From NCBI GenBank assembly GCA_947623455.1, contig OX392536.1, forward strand, positions 12,395,282 to 12,459,281: 64,000 bases of DNA, written 5' to 3'. The translations under genes were made by a program, and so were the position numbers. Source of the stretch: Mimachlamys varia (taxonomy: Eukaryota > Mollusca > Bivalvia > Pectinida > Pectinidae). The notes under the pieces are model-generated. The model did no database searches, was not told the origin of the DNA, and saw only the letters and a program-made list of their open reading frames with translations. This document shows positions 45,541 to 58,900 of this stretch, in pieces. Every line of letters starts with the position of its first letter. Positions within the stretch are counted from its first letter, which is position 1.

Positions 45541-48500
45541 ATACGAAACAATGACACTTTTCCTGTCAGCAATTCCCAACAGTGACAACTCATCTGTCAA
45601 CAGTCACCAACAATGATAACTCATCTGTCAACAGTCACCAACAATGATAACTCATCTGTCAACAGTCCCAATAGTGACAACTCATCTATCAACAGTCCCA
45701 ATAGTGACAACTCATCTGTCAACAGTCCCCAACGGTGACAACTCATCTGCCAACAGTTTCCAATAGTGACAACTCATCTGTCAACGGTCCCCAGCGGTGA
45801 CAACTCATCTGCCAAAAGTTTCCAATACTGACAACTCATCTGTCAACAGTCCCAACAATGACAACTCATCTGTCAACAGTCCCAATAGTGACAACGCATC
45901 TGTCAACAGTCCCTAGCAGTGACAACTCATCCTTCAACAGTTCCTAACAGTGACAACTCATCTGTCAACAGTCCCCAACGGTGACAACTCATCTGCCAAC
46001 AGTTTCCAATAGTGACAACTCATCTGTCAACAGTCCCCAGCGGTGACAACTCATCTGCCAAAAGTTTCCAATACTGACAACTCATCTGTCAACAGTCCCA
46101 ACAATGACAACTCATCTGTCAACAGTCCCAATAGTGACAACGCATCTGTCAACAGTCCCTAGCAGTGACAACTCATCCTTCAACAGTTCCTAACAGTGAC
46201 AACTCATCTGTCAACCGTTCCCAATAGTGACAACTCATCTGTCAACAGTTCCCAATAGTAACAACTCATCTGTCAACAGTCCAAATAGTGACAACTCATC
46301 TGTCAACAGTTCCCAACGGTGACAACTCATCTGTCAACAGTCACAATAGTGACAACTCATCTATCAACAGTCCATATAGTGACAACTCATCTGTCAACAG
46401 TCCCCAACGGTGACAACTCATCTGCCAACAGTTTCCAATAGTGACAACTCATCTGTCAACAGTCCCAATAGTGACAACTCATCTGTCAACAGCCTCCAGC
46501 GGTGACAACTCATCTGCCAAAAGTTTCTAATCGTGACAACTCATCTGTCAACAGTCCCAATAGTGACAACTCATCTGTCAACAGTCCCAATAGTGACCAC
46601 TCATCTTTCAACAGTTCCCAACAATGACAACTCATCTGTCAACAGTCCCAATAGTGACAACGCATCTGTCAACAGTCCCTAGCAGTGACAACTCATCCGT
46701 CAACAGTCCCTAACAGTGACAACTCATCTGTCAACAGTTCCCAATAGTGACAACTCATCTGTCAACAGTTCCCAATAGTAACAATTCATCTGTCAACAGT
46801 CCCTAACAGTGACAACTCGAAATCTGTCAAAAGTTCCCAATACTGACAACTCATCTGTCAACAGTCCCAACAGTGACAACTCATCTGTCAACTGTCCCAA
46901 TACTGACAACTCATCTGTCAACAGTCCCAATAGTGACCACGCATCTGTCAACAGTTCCCAACAATGACAACTCATCTGTCAACAGTTCCCAATAGTGACA
47001 ACTCATCTGTCAACAGTCCAAATAGTGACCACGCATCTGTCAACAGTTCCCAACAATGACAACTCATCTGTCAACAGTTCCCAATATTGACAAATCATCT
47101 GTCAACAAATCCTAATAGTGACAACTCATCTGTCAACAGTCCCCAGCAGTGACAACTCATCTGTCAACAGTTCCCAACAATGACAACCCATCTGTCAACA
47201 GTCCCAATAGTGACAACTCATCTGTCAACAGTCCCAATAGTGACCACTCATCTTTCAACAGTTCCCAACAATGACAACCCATTTGTCAACAGTCCCAATA
47301 GTGACAACTCATCTGTCAACAGTTCCCAACAATGACAACTCATCTGTCAACAGTCCCAATAGTGACAACTCATCTGTCAACAGTTCCCAATAGTGACAAG
47401 TCATCTGTCAACAGTCCCAATAGTGAAAACGCATCTGTCAACAGTTCCCAACAATGACAACTCATCTGTCAACAGTTCCCAATAGTGACAATTCATCTGT
47501 CAACAGTCCCAATAGTGAAAACGCATCTGTCAACAGTTCCCAACAGTGACAACTCATCTGTCAACAGTCCCTAACAGTGACAACTCATATGTCAACAGTC
47601 CCAATACTGACAACTCATCTGTCAACAGTCCCAATAGTGACAACTCATCTGTCAACAGTCCCCAACGGTGACAACTCATCTGCCAACAGTTTCCAATAGT
47701 GACAACTCATCTGTCAACAGTCCCCAGCGGTGACAACTCATCTGCCAAAAGTTTCCAATACTGACAACTCGACTGTCAACAGTCCCAACAATGACAACTC
47801 ATCTGTCAACAGTCCCAATAGTGACAACGCATCTGTCAACAGTCCCTAGCAGTGACAACTCATCCTTCAACAGTTCCTAACAGTGACAACTCATCTGTCA
47901 ACAGTCCCCAACGGTGACAACTCATCTGCCAACAGTTTTCAATAGTGACAACTCATCTGTCAACAGTCCCCAGCGGTGACAACTCATCTGCCAAAAGTTT
48001 CCAATACTGACAACTCATCTGTCAACAGTCCCAACAATGACAACTCATCTGTCAACAGTCCCAATAGTGACAACGCATCTGTCAACAGTCCCTAGTAGTG
48101 ACAACTCATCATTCAACAGTTCCTAACAGTGACAACTCATCTGTCAACAGTTCCCAATAGTGACAACTCATCTGTCAACAGTTTCCAATAGTAACAACTC
48201 ATCTGTCAACAGTCCAAATAGTGACAACTCATCTGTCAACAGTTCCCAACGGTGACAACTCATCTGTCAACAGTCCCAATAGTGACAACTCATCTATCAA
48301 CAGTCCATATAGTGACAACTCATCTATCAACAGTCCCAATAGTGACAACTCATCTGTCAACAGTCCCCAACGGTGACAACTCATCTGCCAACAGTTTCCA
48401 ATAGTGACAACTCATCTGTCAACAGTCCCAATAGTGACAACTCATCTGTCAACAGCCTCCAGCGGTGACAACTCATCTGCCAAAAGTTTCTAATCGTGAC

Positions 48501-50215
48501 AACTCATCTGTCAACAGTCCCAATAGTGACAACTCATCTGTCAACAGTCCCAATAGTGACCACTCATCTTTCAACAGTTCCCAACAATGACAACTCATCT
48601 GTCAACAGTCCCAATAGTGACAACGCATCTGTCAACAGTCCCTAGCAGTGACAACTCATCCGTCAACAGTCCCTAACAGTGACAACTCATCTGTCAACAG
48701 TTCCCAATAGTGACAACTCATCTGTCAACAGTTCCCAATAGTAACAATTCATCTGTCAACAGTCCCTAACAGTGACAACTCGAAATCTGTCAAAAGTTAA
48801 CAATACCGACAACTCATCTGTCAACAGTCCCAACAGTGACAACTCATCTGTCAACTGTCCCAATACTGACAACTCATCTGTCAACAGTCCCAATAGTGAC
48901 CACGCATCTGTCAACAGTTCCCAACAATGACAACTCATCTGTCAACAGTCCAAATAGTGACCACGCATCTGTCAACAGTTCCCAACAATGACAACTCATC
49001 TGTCAACAGTTCCCAATATTGACAAATCATCTGTCAACAAATCCTAATAGTGACAACTCATCTGTCAACAGTCCCCAGCAGTGACAACTCATCTGTCAAC
49101 AGTTCCCAACAATGACAACCCATCTGTCAACAGTCCCAATAGTGACAACTCATCTGTCAACAGTCCCAATAGTGACCACTCATCTTTCAACAGTTCCCAA
49201 CAATGACAACCCATCTGTCAACAGTCCCAATAGTGACAACTCATCTGTCAACAGTTCCCAACAATGACAACTCATCTGTCAACAGTCCCAATAGTGACAA
49301 CTCATCTGTCAACAGTTCCCAATAGTGACAAGTCATCTGTCAACAGTCCCAATAGTGAAAACGCATCTGTCAACAGTTCCCAACAATGACAACTCATCTG
49401 TCAACAGTTCCCAATAGTGACAATTCATCTGTCAACAGTCCCAATAGTGAAAACGCATCTGTCAACAGTTCCCAACAGTGACAACTCATCTGTCAACAGT
49501 CCCTAACAGTGACAACTCATATGTCAACAGTCCCAATACTGACAACTCATCTGTCAACAGTCCCAATAGTGACAATTCATCTATCAACAGTCCCAATGGT
49601 GACAACTTATCTGTCAACAGTCCCTAGCAGTGACAAGTCATCTGTCAACAGTCCCAATGGTGAAAACGCATCTGTCAACAGTTCCTAATAGTGACAACTC
49701 ATCTGTCAACAGTCCCTAATAGTGACAATTCATCTGTCATCAGTTCCCAATAGTGACAACTCATCTGTCAACAGTCCCAATAGTGACCACGCATCTGTCA
49801 ACAGTTCCCAACAATGACAACTCATCTGTCAACAGTTCCCAATAGAGACAACTCATCTGTCAACAGTTCCCAATAGTGACCACGCATCTGTCAACAGTTC
49901 CAAACAATGACAACTCATCTGTCAACAGTTCCCAATAGTGGCAGCTCATCTGTCAACAGCTCCCAACAATGAGAACTTCTCTCTCAACAGTCCCAATGGT
50001 GAAAACTCATCTGTCAACAGTCCCAATAGTGACAGCTCATCCGTCAACAGTTCCCAACAATGACAACTCATCTGTCAACAGTCCCAATGGTGAAAACTCA
50101 TCTGTCAACAGTCCCAATAGTGACAACTCATCTGTAAACAGTCCCAATATTGACAACTCATCTGTCAACAGTCCCAATAGTGACAACACATCCGCCAATA
50201 ATCACCAACAATGAA
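45540..50215. repeat. 30/31-bp array, 4.7 kb, with ~1.95-kb higher-order duplication
   Basis: About 155 copies of a unit containing GACAACTCATCTGTCAACAG, then TCCCAATAGT. It is related to the 44380-45540 unit, but on the minus strand CAGGTGAG has become CAGATGAG, so the donor GT is lost. Segments recur at an offset of about 1.93-1.96 kb: for example 45970 with 47899, 46793 with 48756, and 47569 with 49501. About 45700-47630 is therefore duplicated as 47630-49570. Frames through the array are repeat artefacts. Confidence 0.92.
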
Positions 50216-50274
50216 AACTAATCTTGTTTTCAAAAATGAGAACGTTCCTGTCAACAAACAATAAAAGAGTTGAA

Positions 50275-51055
50275 CAATCACTTCACAATGCAGGATTAGT
50301 GTTTAACAGAACAATCATCCCACAATGTATGTTGGATTAGGGTTTAATAGAACAATTGTCGAACAATGCAGGATTAACGTTGCACAACACACTTATCCCA
50401 TAATATAGGATTAGCGTTAAACAGAATAATCTTCCCACAATGTTGGATTAGGGTTTAATAGAACAATTGTCGAACAATGCAGGATTAACGTTGCACAACA
50501 CACTTATCCCACAATATAGGATTAGCGTTAAACAGAATAATCTTCCCAAAATGTTGGATTAGGGTTTAATAAAACAATAGTCGAACAATGTAGGATTAAC
50601 GTTGCACAACACACTTATCCCATAATATAGGATTAGCGTTAAAAAGAACAATCATCCCACAATGTATGTTGGATTAGGGTTTAATAAAACAATTGTCGAA
50701 CAATGCAGGATTAACGTTGCACAACACACTTATCCCACAATGTAGGATTAGCGTTAAACAGAATAATCTTCCCACAATGTTGGATTAGGGTTTAATAAAA
50801 CAATTGTCGAACAATGCAGGATTAACGTTGCACAACACACTTATCCCACAATGTAGGATTAGCGTTAAACAGAATAATCTTCCCACAATGTTGGATTAGG
50901 GTTTAATAGAACAATAGTCGAACAATGTAGGATTAACGTTGCACAACACACTTATCCCACAATGTAGGATTAGCTTTAAACAGAACAATCATCCAATGCA
51001 GCATTAGCGTTTAACAGAACAACAATCATCCCACAGGGTAGGATTAGTGTAATAC
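50275..51055. repeat. ~111-bp array with TTAGGGTTTAAT
   Basis: About seven copies of a ~111-base unit containing GGATTAGGGTTTAATAGAAC, then TCGAACAATGCAGGATTAAC and CACAACACACTTATCCCA. A diverged stretch of the same family (ACAATGCAGAATTAGCGTTA) lies at 55385-55480, close to the e2 donor, so the DNA between 51060 and 55380 may have been inserted within one original array. The TTAGGG is not telomeric. Confidence 0.8.
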
Positions 51056-54000
51056 AGCCTGCACGAAAAGGAGCCACGGAATCCGAGCGTACCAGAGCAG
51101 GAATCCGCCCGGATCTCCGAAAATACAAACTTATCCACACGGATACCATATGTACATGGATTCCATGTCTAAAATCCGCCTGTTTTTTTCTGTATTTTCC
51201 ATGTCTCGCTAAAACTCCGTCTGGATTTCATGTGAGGACATGGATTTTTTGTCTTTGAATTTTAAAGCAGCAGGATTTTCAAAATTTTGCTAATGTGGAC
51301 TAAGATATTTGTTACTGGCACATATTTTGAGGACTTCATTATTTTTCATTATTTAATAAACAGTTTTTCACAGTTATTGGAGACATGAAATTTTTATAAG
51401 TTTTACTCTGTTAAAAACCCTAGCAATTACAAAAAGGAAATATCAATGGATTTTCTAATCTTACGCTCAGCCGATCGACATCTCTTGTCAAGCGGTATAT
51501 TACTATACAGCTAATATACATTTACCAGGCTTATATATATTACATATGGTGATACTTTATACCCCTCTGGTGCCCCGTTTAATGTGTGTCCTTTCATTTT
51601 CCATGTGACAGATTATAGCGATGCGATATTTCTGCAGTGTCCCTCAGTGTAACTCGTTTCCTTTCTTTCTTTGCACTTTCAGTCCGGTAAGATTTTGGAC
51701 ACCTTTCGCCTCGGCCGAGGATCGGCCATATTTGCTATGTTTTGATTTCTAATTTCCCGCAAAGTCTTGCGCAATGGCATTGTTTACACTTTCCCGAACG
51801 TTAATGATATGAATTAGAGACGGGTCACAGAAATAACTTTTGTATTTGTTTTGCATTTTTCTAAAAAAGTTCATGCTAACTTTTGGACATTATAATAAAT
51901 AGAAAGTATATAACTTTTATGATACTTTTTAAGTGACTATCTGGATAAATATCACTGTTAAAAAACTTATTAAACGCAACCTTTCCGAAAATTTGTCATA
52001 AAACTTACACTTTCAATAAACTAGAACTTCCGTCCGAGGGCCTACTCATACCCCGCGCTCCTTAAAGTTAATTGAACAACAAATGAGGGGCACATCTTCA
52101 TACTGTACTGTCTATTCCCACAAAGTTTTAAAAAGATCCGTTGAAACCTAAGCAAATGCATACCCGGACAAAATTATGTTCATTTACATAAAAGGGGAAA
52201 CACTCTCTGGAAAAGGTAAAACACGGAAAGGGTCGAAAATGCTAATTTACTTCAGGAGGCACATTCATATTTTGAACTGTCATTTCCCACAAAATTTTTA
52301 ATAGATCCTTTGAAAACTGAGCGAATTCAGAGCCGGACAAAATTGTGTCTACAGACGGACAACATGATTCCAGTATACCCCTTAACTTCATTGCGGGGGC
52401 ATACTTACACAAATTAAAAGTTTCAGCAAACACTGCTAATAATTACTTTAAAGTATCATCAAATTATTTGACCCTTTATAATTCATATATCATCTTTCGT
52501 AAACACGCCCCTACCTCATTTTGCGCACATAGCGGACGGTACATATACGTACCGGTACACGTAAGAGACGGAGGCCGAAGTTCTTATAGAGATACAGAGG
52601 TACACTATATGAAAACGATATTATGGCTAATGACAGTAAGTTTTACGACGAAAACTTGTTGATTTCACCAATAAGCAGTCATTTCTTGTTTTCCTACATC
52701 CCAAATACAAGAATTCCACGGAAGTGGATGTGTCGCCGGCGCAGCAAGTTGGGAGATAAGTTTTTAGGAGCTATCTATGGATATGCATTGTAACAGTTCT
52801 AAGTGGAATAGAAACAGTGACCTTGACCTTTGACCCTGAAAAGCAATCCCAAGCGAGTACTTTTGGTAAGGAAGCACTGTATGAAATTTGAGTTTGACTG
52901 GCCCAAGGAAACTCAAGTTATCGCATGGAAACAGAATTTCTATTGATAGCAACAGTGACCTTGACCTTGGACCTTCGACTCTGAAAAGCAATCGCAAGCG
53001 AGCACTCTTGGTAAGGAAGCACTGTATGAAGTTTGAGTTTGATTGGCCCAAGGAAACTCAAGTTATCCAAGGAAACTGTTGGTGCAGACGTGAATCAGTC
53101 ATGTTTGTTATGATGGCAGTGCTGTGTGGAAATGGCAACGTGGCGGATCGCATGACCTAATCAGCAAGGTACGGAGTGAAACCGGTAGGCGTTGTGAAAC
53201 CATGCGAGGTAGCTTCGTTGTAAGACCATAAACGAGTCCAGTCGGTGGGGTACATAAAACACTGAATTATGTATAGGGCTTGTAGTTGTATATATAGCTG
53301 GTATATAGTTTCATGGTATTTTCACATTAATTTGATATAGGCTTTCGATATGAGAAAATCAAAATATTTGCATTATCAAATACTGTATCTATTACATCTC
53401 GAAATTAAACTCAAAGGGTGGTAAATATACAGATGCATATCGAATAAATGATTAATACCTCGTTCGGACCTCACCTTACTAAATTCTTTGCTACGAACAA
53501 CAAAGTACACTACTCGCCTAAAAATGCAATAATCGTTTTGTGTTAGAATAATATCCATTAACGAGATGTGCATAAGAAAAGAGAAAAGATGTAAAATATG
53601 TAAGAATGGAAAACAATGGGTAAAATCATGGCACACATGTCTTTGTTTACAAACACCTCGGTTTTCATTTCTTTGTCGTGACGGGACGGGACGGGACGGG
53701 ACGGGACAGAATTTCTGGCGACGGATCATATGTTTCCGATTCGGCCAAACAGCAGACGAGAAACTCGAAATTTCAATCCCGTATTATGTGTCCAAATTTA
53801 TCTACGGTAAGTTGACGGTATGGACACGCAAATCTGTTAATTTTTGATCGATTTAAGCAATTATTACAATTATATCATGTTTCCTTGCTATGAAATATAC
53901 GGCAATTGTCCCTTTAAATGTAATAGCACTTTTTAATATCTATGACAATGAAATCTAACCATTTAGTCCCTTTAAGTATCGAAAGACTCCAACCATCAAG

Positions 54001-54179
54001 TGAAATGTGAATTTCAAGATTCTTATGGACGTGCGCTTAACGTGAGCATGCTGGATTGGATTTAATTTCAGAGTGCAAGTTTCTAGCGGGTTATATTTTT
54101 TAAAAAGAACAGCTATAAATCGATATTTCTTGACCTCGATGTTCGAAAAACACTCAACACTGACGACAAAATACTAACA
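51056..54179. other. Intron e2/e3, middle part: two-copy direct repeat and CGGGA run
   Basis: 52808-52930 and 52960-53080 are direct copies (shared AAGGAAGCACTGTATGAA, TTTGAGTTTGA, GGCCCAAGGAAACTCAAGTT). Five copies of GACGG/CGGGA lie at 53680-53706. Otherwise nothing recognised; frames at 52242-52433 and 52345-52662 have no family match that I know. Confidence 0.5.
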
Positions 54180-55230
54180 ACTTCATAATTGTTTGCAAAC
54201 GCTATCACATATATTGCTTGCAAAAAAAAAAAAAAATAGGCTGCTTGATAACCGATCAGGGCTTCAGTCCTATTGTGACACTATAACTCAAGAAGTGGAA
54301 TTAACGGGATGTGGATTTTGAAATGCTTAACAGATCTTTAGATTTAACTAGAGCACCTTCTCCTAAAAATGTCTTTTCGATAAAACTATTTGATTTTCCA
54401 CCATATACGCTACCATACCTCATACAAACCTAAACCAGCGTCTTGGATCTATGGTTATTAGAGATTTATTTTCCAAAAAAAGGCGGACGACAATACAAAT
54501 ATATGGTAGTGAACTTTCTTTGAACATATTTTGTGAAAATAAAACAAAAGCAAAGATGAAACATACTGAAGAAGTTATTATACGAATAATTGAATTCCTG
54601 GTTGACGATATGTTTGTTGAGTTTGGAGGAAGGATTTTCCAGCAGACTGTTGGCATTCCCATGAGAATAAACTGTGTCCCACTCTTAGCTGACAGCTAAT
54701 CCAGACAGGTCACACAAACCTTACCAAATCCTATTCATTTATCGATGAAGAAGTTGGCTGACCACGTCGATGGTATATACCTTTTGATCTTGAAATGTAG
54801 GACAGGCCAGACTCTTCTACATCAGCCGCATGATTACATATTTCTACTGAAACCGTGACCAACATGGGCAGGTTACAGTGTACTAGTCAGATATACTTAT
54901 ACAACTCTACTTATACGAAAAACATGACGATTTCAATTTTCTTATCGTGGACTTTCCATTTCTTGTTAGTAACACCCCTGATTCTCCAATCTATGGTGCT
55001 TACACTTACACTTACCTATGTCGCAGTTTGTATCTTTGAGTGATATGAAGATGGTCATTTTTGTGCATGCTTATAAGTGTGCTCACTTGTGATTGTTTTG
55101 AGGACTGGATGGTTTTTGTTTTGAGGTCTCCATGTTAATCTTTAGGTTTTGTTCATATTTTGCCCCCACTTTAATCGATTTCGAGATTGCATTATGGTTT
55201 TGTTGACGCTTTGATATTCTGGATTTTTCT
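54180..55230 (+). mobile_element. Penelope-like element relic
   Basis: Inverted relative to the 16590 copy. The RT fragment is at 54451-54699 (IEFLVDDMFVEFGGRIFQQT, then VGIPMRINCVPLLAD), where the GIPMGTNCAP motif has changed to GIPMRINCVP. Deletions follow, and the 3' tail (TTTAATCGATTTCGAGATTG, then GTTGACGCTTTGATATTC) ends near 55230. Confidence 0.65.
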
Positions 55231-55541
55231 TCTTCACCAAATGACGTCCACTCAACTGGCGATCGAATTTGCAAGCTCCTTAGGCCTTTAACTTCAAGAA
55301 AATCAGATAATATCTGTTGCCATTATCGGAAGGACGGACGGATCCAAATTAATATCCCCGTGTTTATGAAAGCGAGGTATTAAAACAATTACCCAACAAT
55401 GAACGAGTATTGATAAACAGGACAATCACTCTACAATGCAGAATTAGCGTTAAGCAGAACAACAATCACCGCAAAATAATGACTAACCAATCTACAAGGA
55501 AATATTCATCGCACAGTAGATTAATACATGTAATACATACC

Positions 55542-55619
55542 TGTTTCTTCTGATAGGAAAGTGTTCTGCACAAAATCAAGGACACCCACACTTGTGTCAG
55601 AGCTTTTGAATGGCAGCAC
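55542..55619 (-). CDS. Polycystin exon e2: end of REJ module, frame discrepancy with e3
   Basis: The acceptor is ATTATAG and the donor is AAACAG|GTATGT. As the bases stand the exon is 78 bp, enters in phase 0 from e1 and leaves in phase 0. It begins VLPFKSSDTSVGVLDFVQNT, a natural continuation of the REJ strand in e1, but its last six codons read SYQKKQ. The next exon, e3, needs one incoming base. A one-base difference within the last third of this exon would give a family-like helix running into e3. The alternatives are an unseen phase 0-to-1 exon or use of the weaker GT four bases further on. The upstream half is well supported; the 3' end is uncertain. Confidence 0.6.
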
Positions 55620-55664
55620 CTATAATTTCAATGTTTAACTTGATTTCTACAGTAAGGGGTCAAA

Positions 55665-55985
55665 CAAAAGACTGACTAGCTCTTATGGTAATACTAAAGT
55701 CACAAATAATTGATTAACTCTAATGGTAATTCTAAAGTCAGAAATAACTTATTTCCTCTAATGGTAATACTTGAGTAGCAGATTAAATCTAATTGTAATA
55801 CTTAAGTAACAAATAACTGATTAACTCTAATTGTAATACTTAAGTAACACATAACTGATTAGCTCTAATTGTAATACTTAAGTAACAAATAACTGATGAA
55901 CTCTTATTGCATTACTTAAGTAGCAGATTCAATTTAATTGTAATACTTAAGTAACAAATAGCTAATTAACTCTAAAGGTAATTCT
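55665..55985. repeat. ~46-bp AT-rich array
   Basis: About seven imperfect copies of a unit containing TAATTGTAATACTTAAGTAA, then CAAATAACTGATTAACTC, in the e1/e2 intron just upstream of e2. Confidence 0.75.
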
Positions 55986-58900
55986 AATGTTTGAATTTGC
56001 AGTAATCTTACAATTCAAATGAATATTTTTGTCAGTCTGTTTGTCAGTACGTGATTGCTCGTATGAAAATAGAACCGAAAGCGCAAATGTTAGATAGCCG
56101 CGGTAAACAAATATTGGCTGACGAAAACAGAGTCACAAGACCAGACAAGAAAAAAGCTGAAAGAGACAATTGAATGATCGGAACAGATGCATCTGATTAA
56201 CAAAAAGAAATACGACACCATCAAAGAAGACGAAGAACATGGTTTGACGGACGAAGTGAGGTTGAGTTGACAGTGCTATCGGAAAACAAAAACGTACAGC
56301 CGATACGTATACGTTGTTCATTGACATACACTGTAAGATTATGTACGGTAAAGATTGTAAAAATACAAAAACATATCAATAAAATCCATTAGATATCTAT
56401 TAATTTCCAAAATACTATCAATGTTTTTAATTTCCTTACTTGATATGATTTGATTCTAGAATAACAAAAATAGTACACAAATAGTGCGCAATGATATCGA
56501 ACCGAAACTTATATTATCACTAGCGATGATATAAGATTTCTATATCATCACTTGTGATGATATAAGCAGTTATGATATAAGTTTTATCAAGCTGGTATTT
56601 TCTGATATTTCACGGGTAAAAATGTAATAAATACTTGCTTTCAAACACTTTTCATATGTTAAAATATAATGCATGCTTGAATAATGATTTTCAAAAGAAT
56701 CAGGTAGTATGTACGATTTTCCCTTAGCACTAAATTAATTTTATTGAGACACCCGTCATCGATGACTTTCATTTGTTTATAAATGTTGGATCTTTTCCAT
56801 TCTTGTTTTCTTTCTTTTATGTAATAACTATTTAATCTTAGTTCTATGAAAATGTATAATAGTAAGAAAATGGTCGCCTGTCAGGATTTGTTTCTGATCA
56901 GTTTTAAAATCAAAAGAGCACAACTAAGGACCAAGAAGATTCTAAAATGAAACAAGAGCACCGCAAGCGGGGGAATGATACGCCTATCGTACCCTATCGC
57001 ATAGCTCTAGTAAATATCGTTGAATGGAACTGTCATTCCGGAAAACACAATTTCATGTCATAATTAGTAAGCCTAACAACTTTAAAAGATATCGGTTGAA
57101 AACTGTAGAAGATCTCTGGACAAACAATAGTTTACTATAGAAATGCATTTTCTACACAATGCCTAAATTTATATAATTGCAACTATGCTGTAACGCAAAA
57201 AGTTGAAACAACTCAATAAACCACGTAATATATGTTAAATATTAAAGCTTTTCGAAGTATCACAACAAAATCTAGAGGAATTGAAGAAAAAAACAAAATA
57301 CATAATGTCCGAAATTATAGTTAATATTGTCAAATCAAACTGTCTTTCAGGAAAACAAATTTCAGGTCATGTTGGTCAAGCCTAGCAAGTCTAAAAGAAA
57401 TCATTTAAAAACGGTTAGAGGAGATCTGCGGACAAATAAAAGTTTACGGACGGACAACGACATACCATAATACGTCCCGTCTTGCATCTTGCATTTTCAA
57501 AAAATAACCGTAATTTTCTTTCATAGTCAGAATACAAGGTGGATGCCTGAAGGCAACTTTCTCCCTAGATAATTCCAACAAGAGACTCATGGGCCTTAAC
57601 GGTCATCTGAGTTTTTATGGCAGTGCCAATAACTGCAAATCTAGGTCTGGAGATGAAGATTGTTGAAATGTTAGCCAATTTGACCCTTTTGAGCCCATCC
57701 CCTTTGCTCTGGGGAAGGGTCAGAGTCAAAATTCTTTCACCATCAAACCGTCATCTCCTGGTTATTATTCTAACCATATTTCAATTATCTCGAAATGAAA
57801 ATGAACAAAATATACCCAAAAGGTCCTTTTCCTATAAACACTATAGTTAACTTCATCCCCTCCCAAGGGAAGAATGTGAAGCCCGGTGGGCATGAAATTC
57901 ACAATTTTGATAAAGCACATTAAGACCTTTCTATTTATGAAGAGTATTTGATTTTATGATCAGCATGTCTGGATCTGGAGAAAAAGATTTTTGAAATATT
58001 AACTATTTTGACCCCCTCCCTCTTCGTATCATTTGACCTAAAATTGGACCGTGCATAACAAGGGACCAAATGAAACCTGCATATGATATTTGAGAATGAT
58101 CCATCTAGTAGTTCTAAAGAAATTGCGATCACAAACTTTAACGGTCAAAATCCTAGATGGCTATCTGGAGGTCATATTATTTTTCGTATCAGCTCAAAAA
58201 CTGGACAATGCACAACTAGGGAACAGGAAGAATCTGCAAATGAATTTTGAGAATGATAATTCCAGTACCTCTCAAGAAAAAGCGATCACAAACTATTAAT
58301 GCAAAATCCAAGATGCTTTCTGTCGGCCATATTGTTCTTAAGATCAGCTCAAAAACTGGTCGATGTACAACTTAGGACCAAGTGGAACCTGGGCGATGGA
58401 TCACGGAAACAGGGTGAATCAAATAGCCCAACATCTGACGATGGTGGGTTAAAAATAAAACGTTTCTCTAAGTTTTCATTTTATTCATAATGATATTTTT
58501 TAAAATCAAAAGGCAGTCAAATTGACTACAATACACATGTTTCACTATATTGAAAATGGTAGCACAATGAACAAAATGTCTGGTGTTACAGTTGTCTTTA
58601 ATGTTGATCAAATATCGATTGTGTTACCATCATCAATACACTAAAAAATTAAATTAAGGTAAAAAGTAACAATTTGCTTTCTAATATTTATCTGTAGTTT
58701 TGTTTACATGCTAATAACCATTTTCATGAAGTCATAAGTCTAAGTTGGAAATAGTGTACATCCTTGCAGTAGAATAGTGTAATGGTCGGGGGCATTTTCC
58801 AATCCATACCTTCAGAAAGTATTTAACTGCATGGGATCATTTCATAAAGTTAGAATCAAAACTCCATCACTTTATCAAAATGATCAATTTCTATAAAACC

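Noticed and set aside
46793..48938. Two almost identical 60-residue frames (MSCHCWELLTDAWSLL start)
   Set aside because: They lie inside the 30-bp array and are copies made by its higher-order duplication.
50275..51055. Interstitial telomere (TTAGGG)
   Set aside because: TTAGGG occurs once per ~111-base unit and is not in tandem.
52242..52433. 63-residue minus frame as the missing exon between e2 and e3
   Set aside because: No acceptor/donor pair with phase 0-to-1 and no resemblance to the REJ-to-GPS region.
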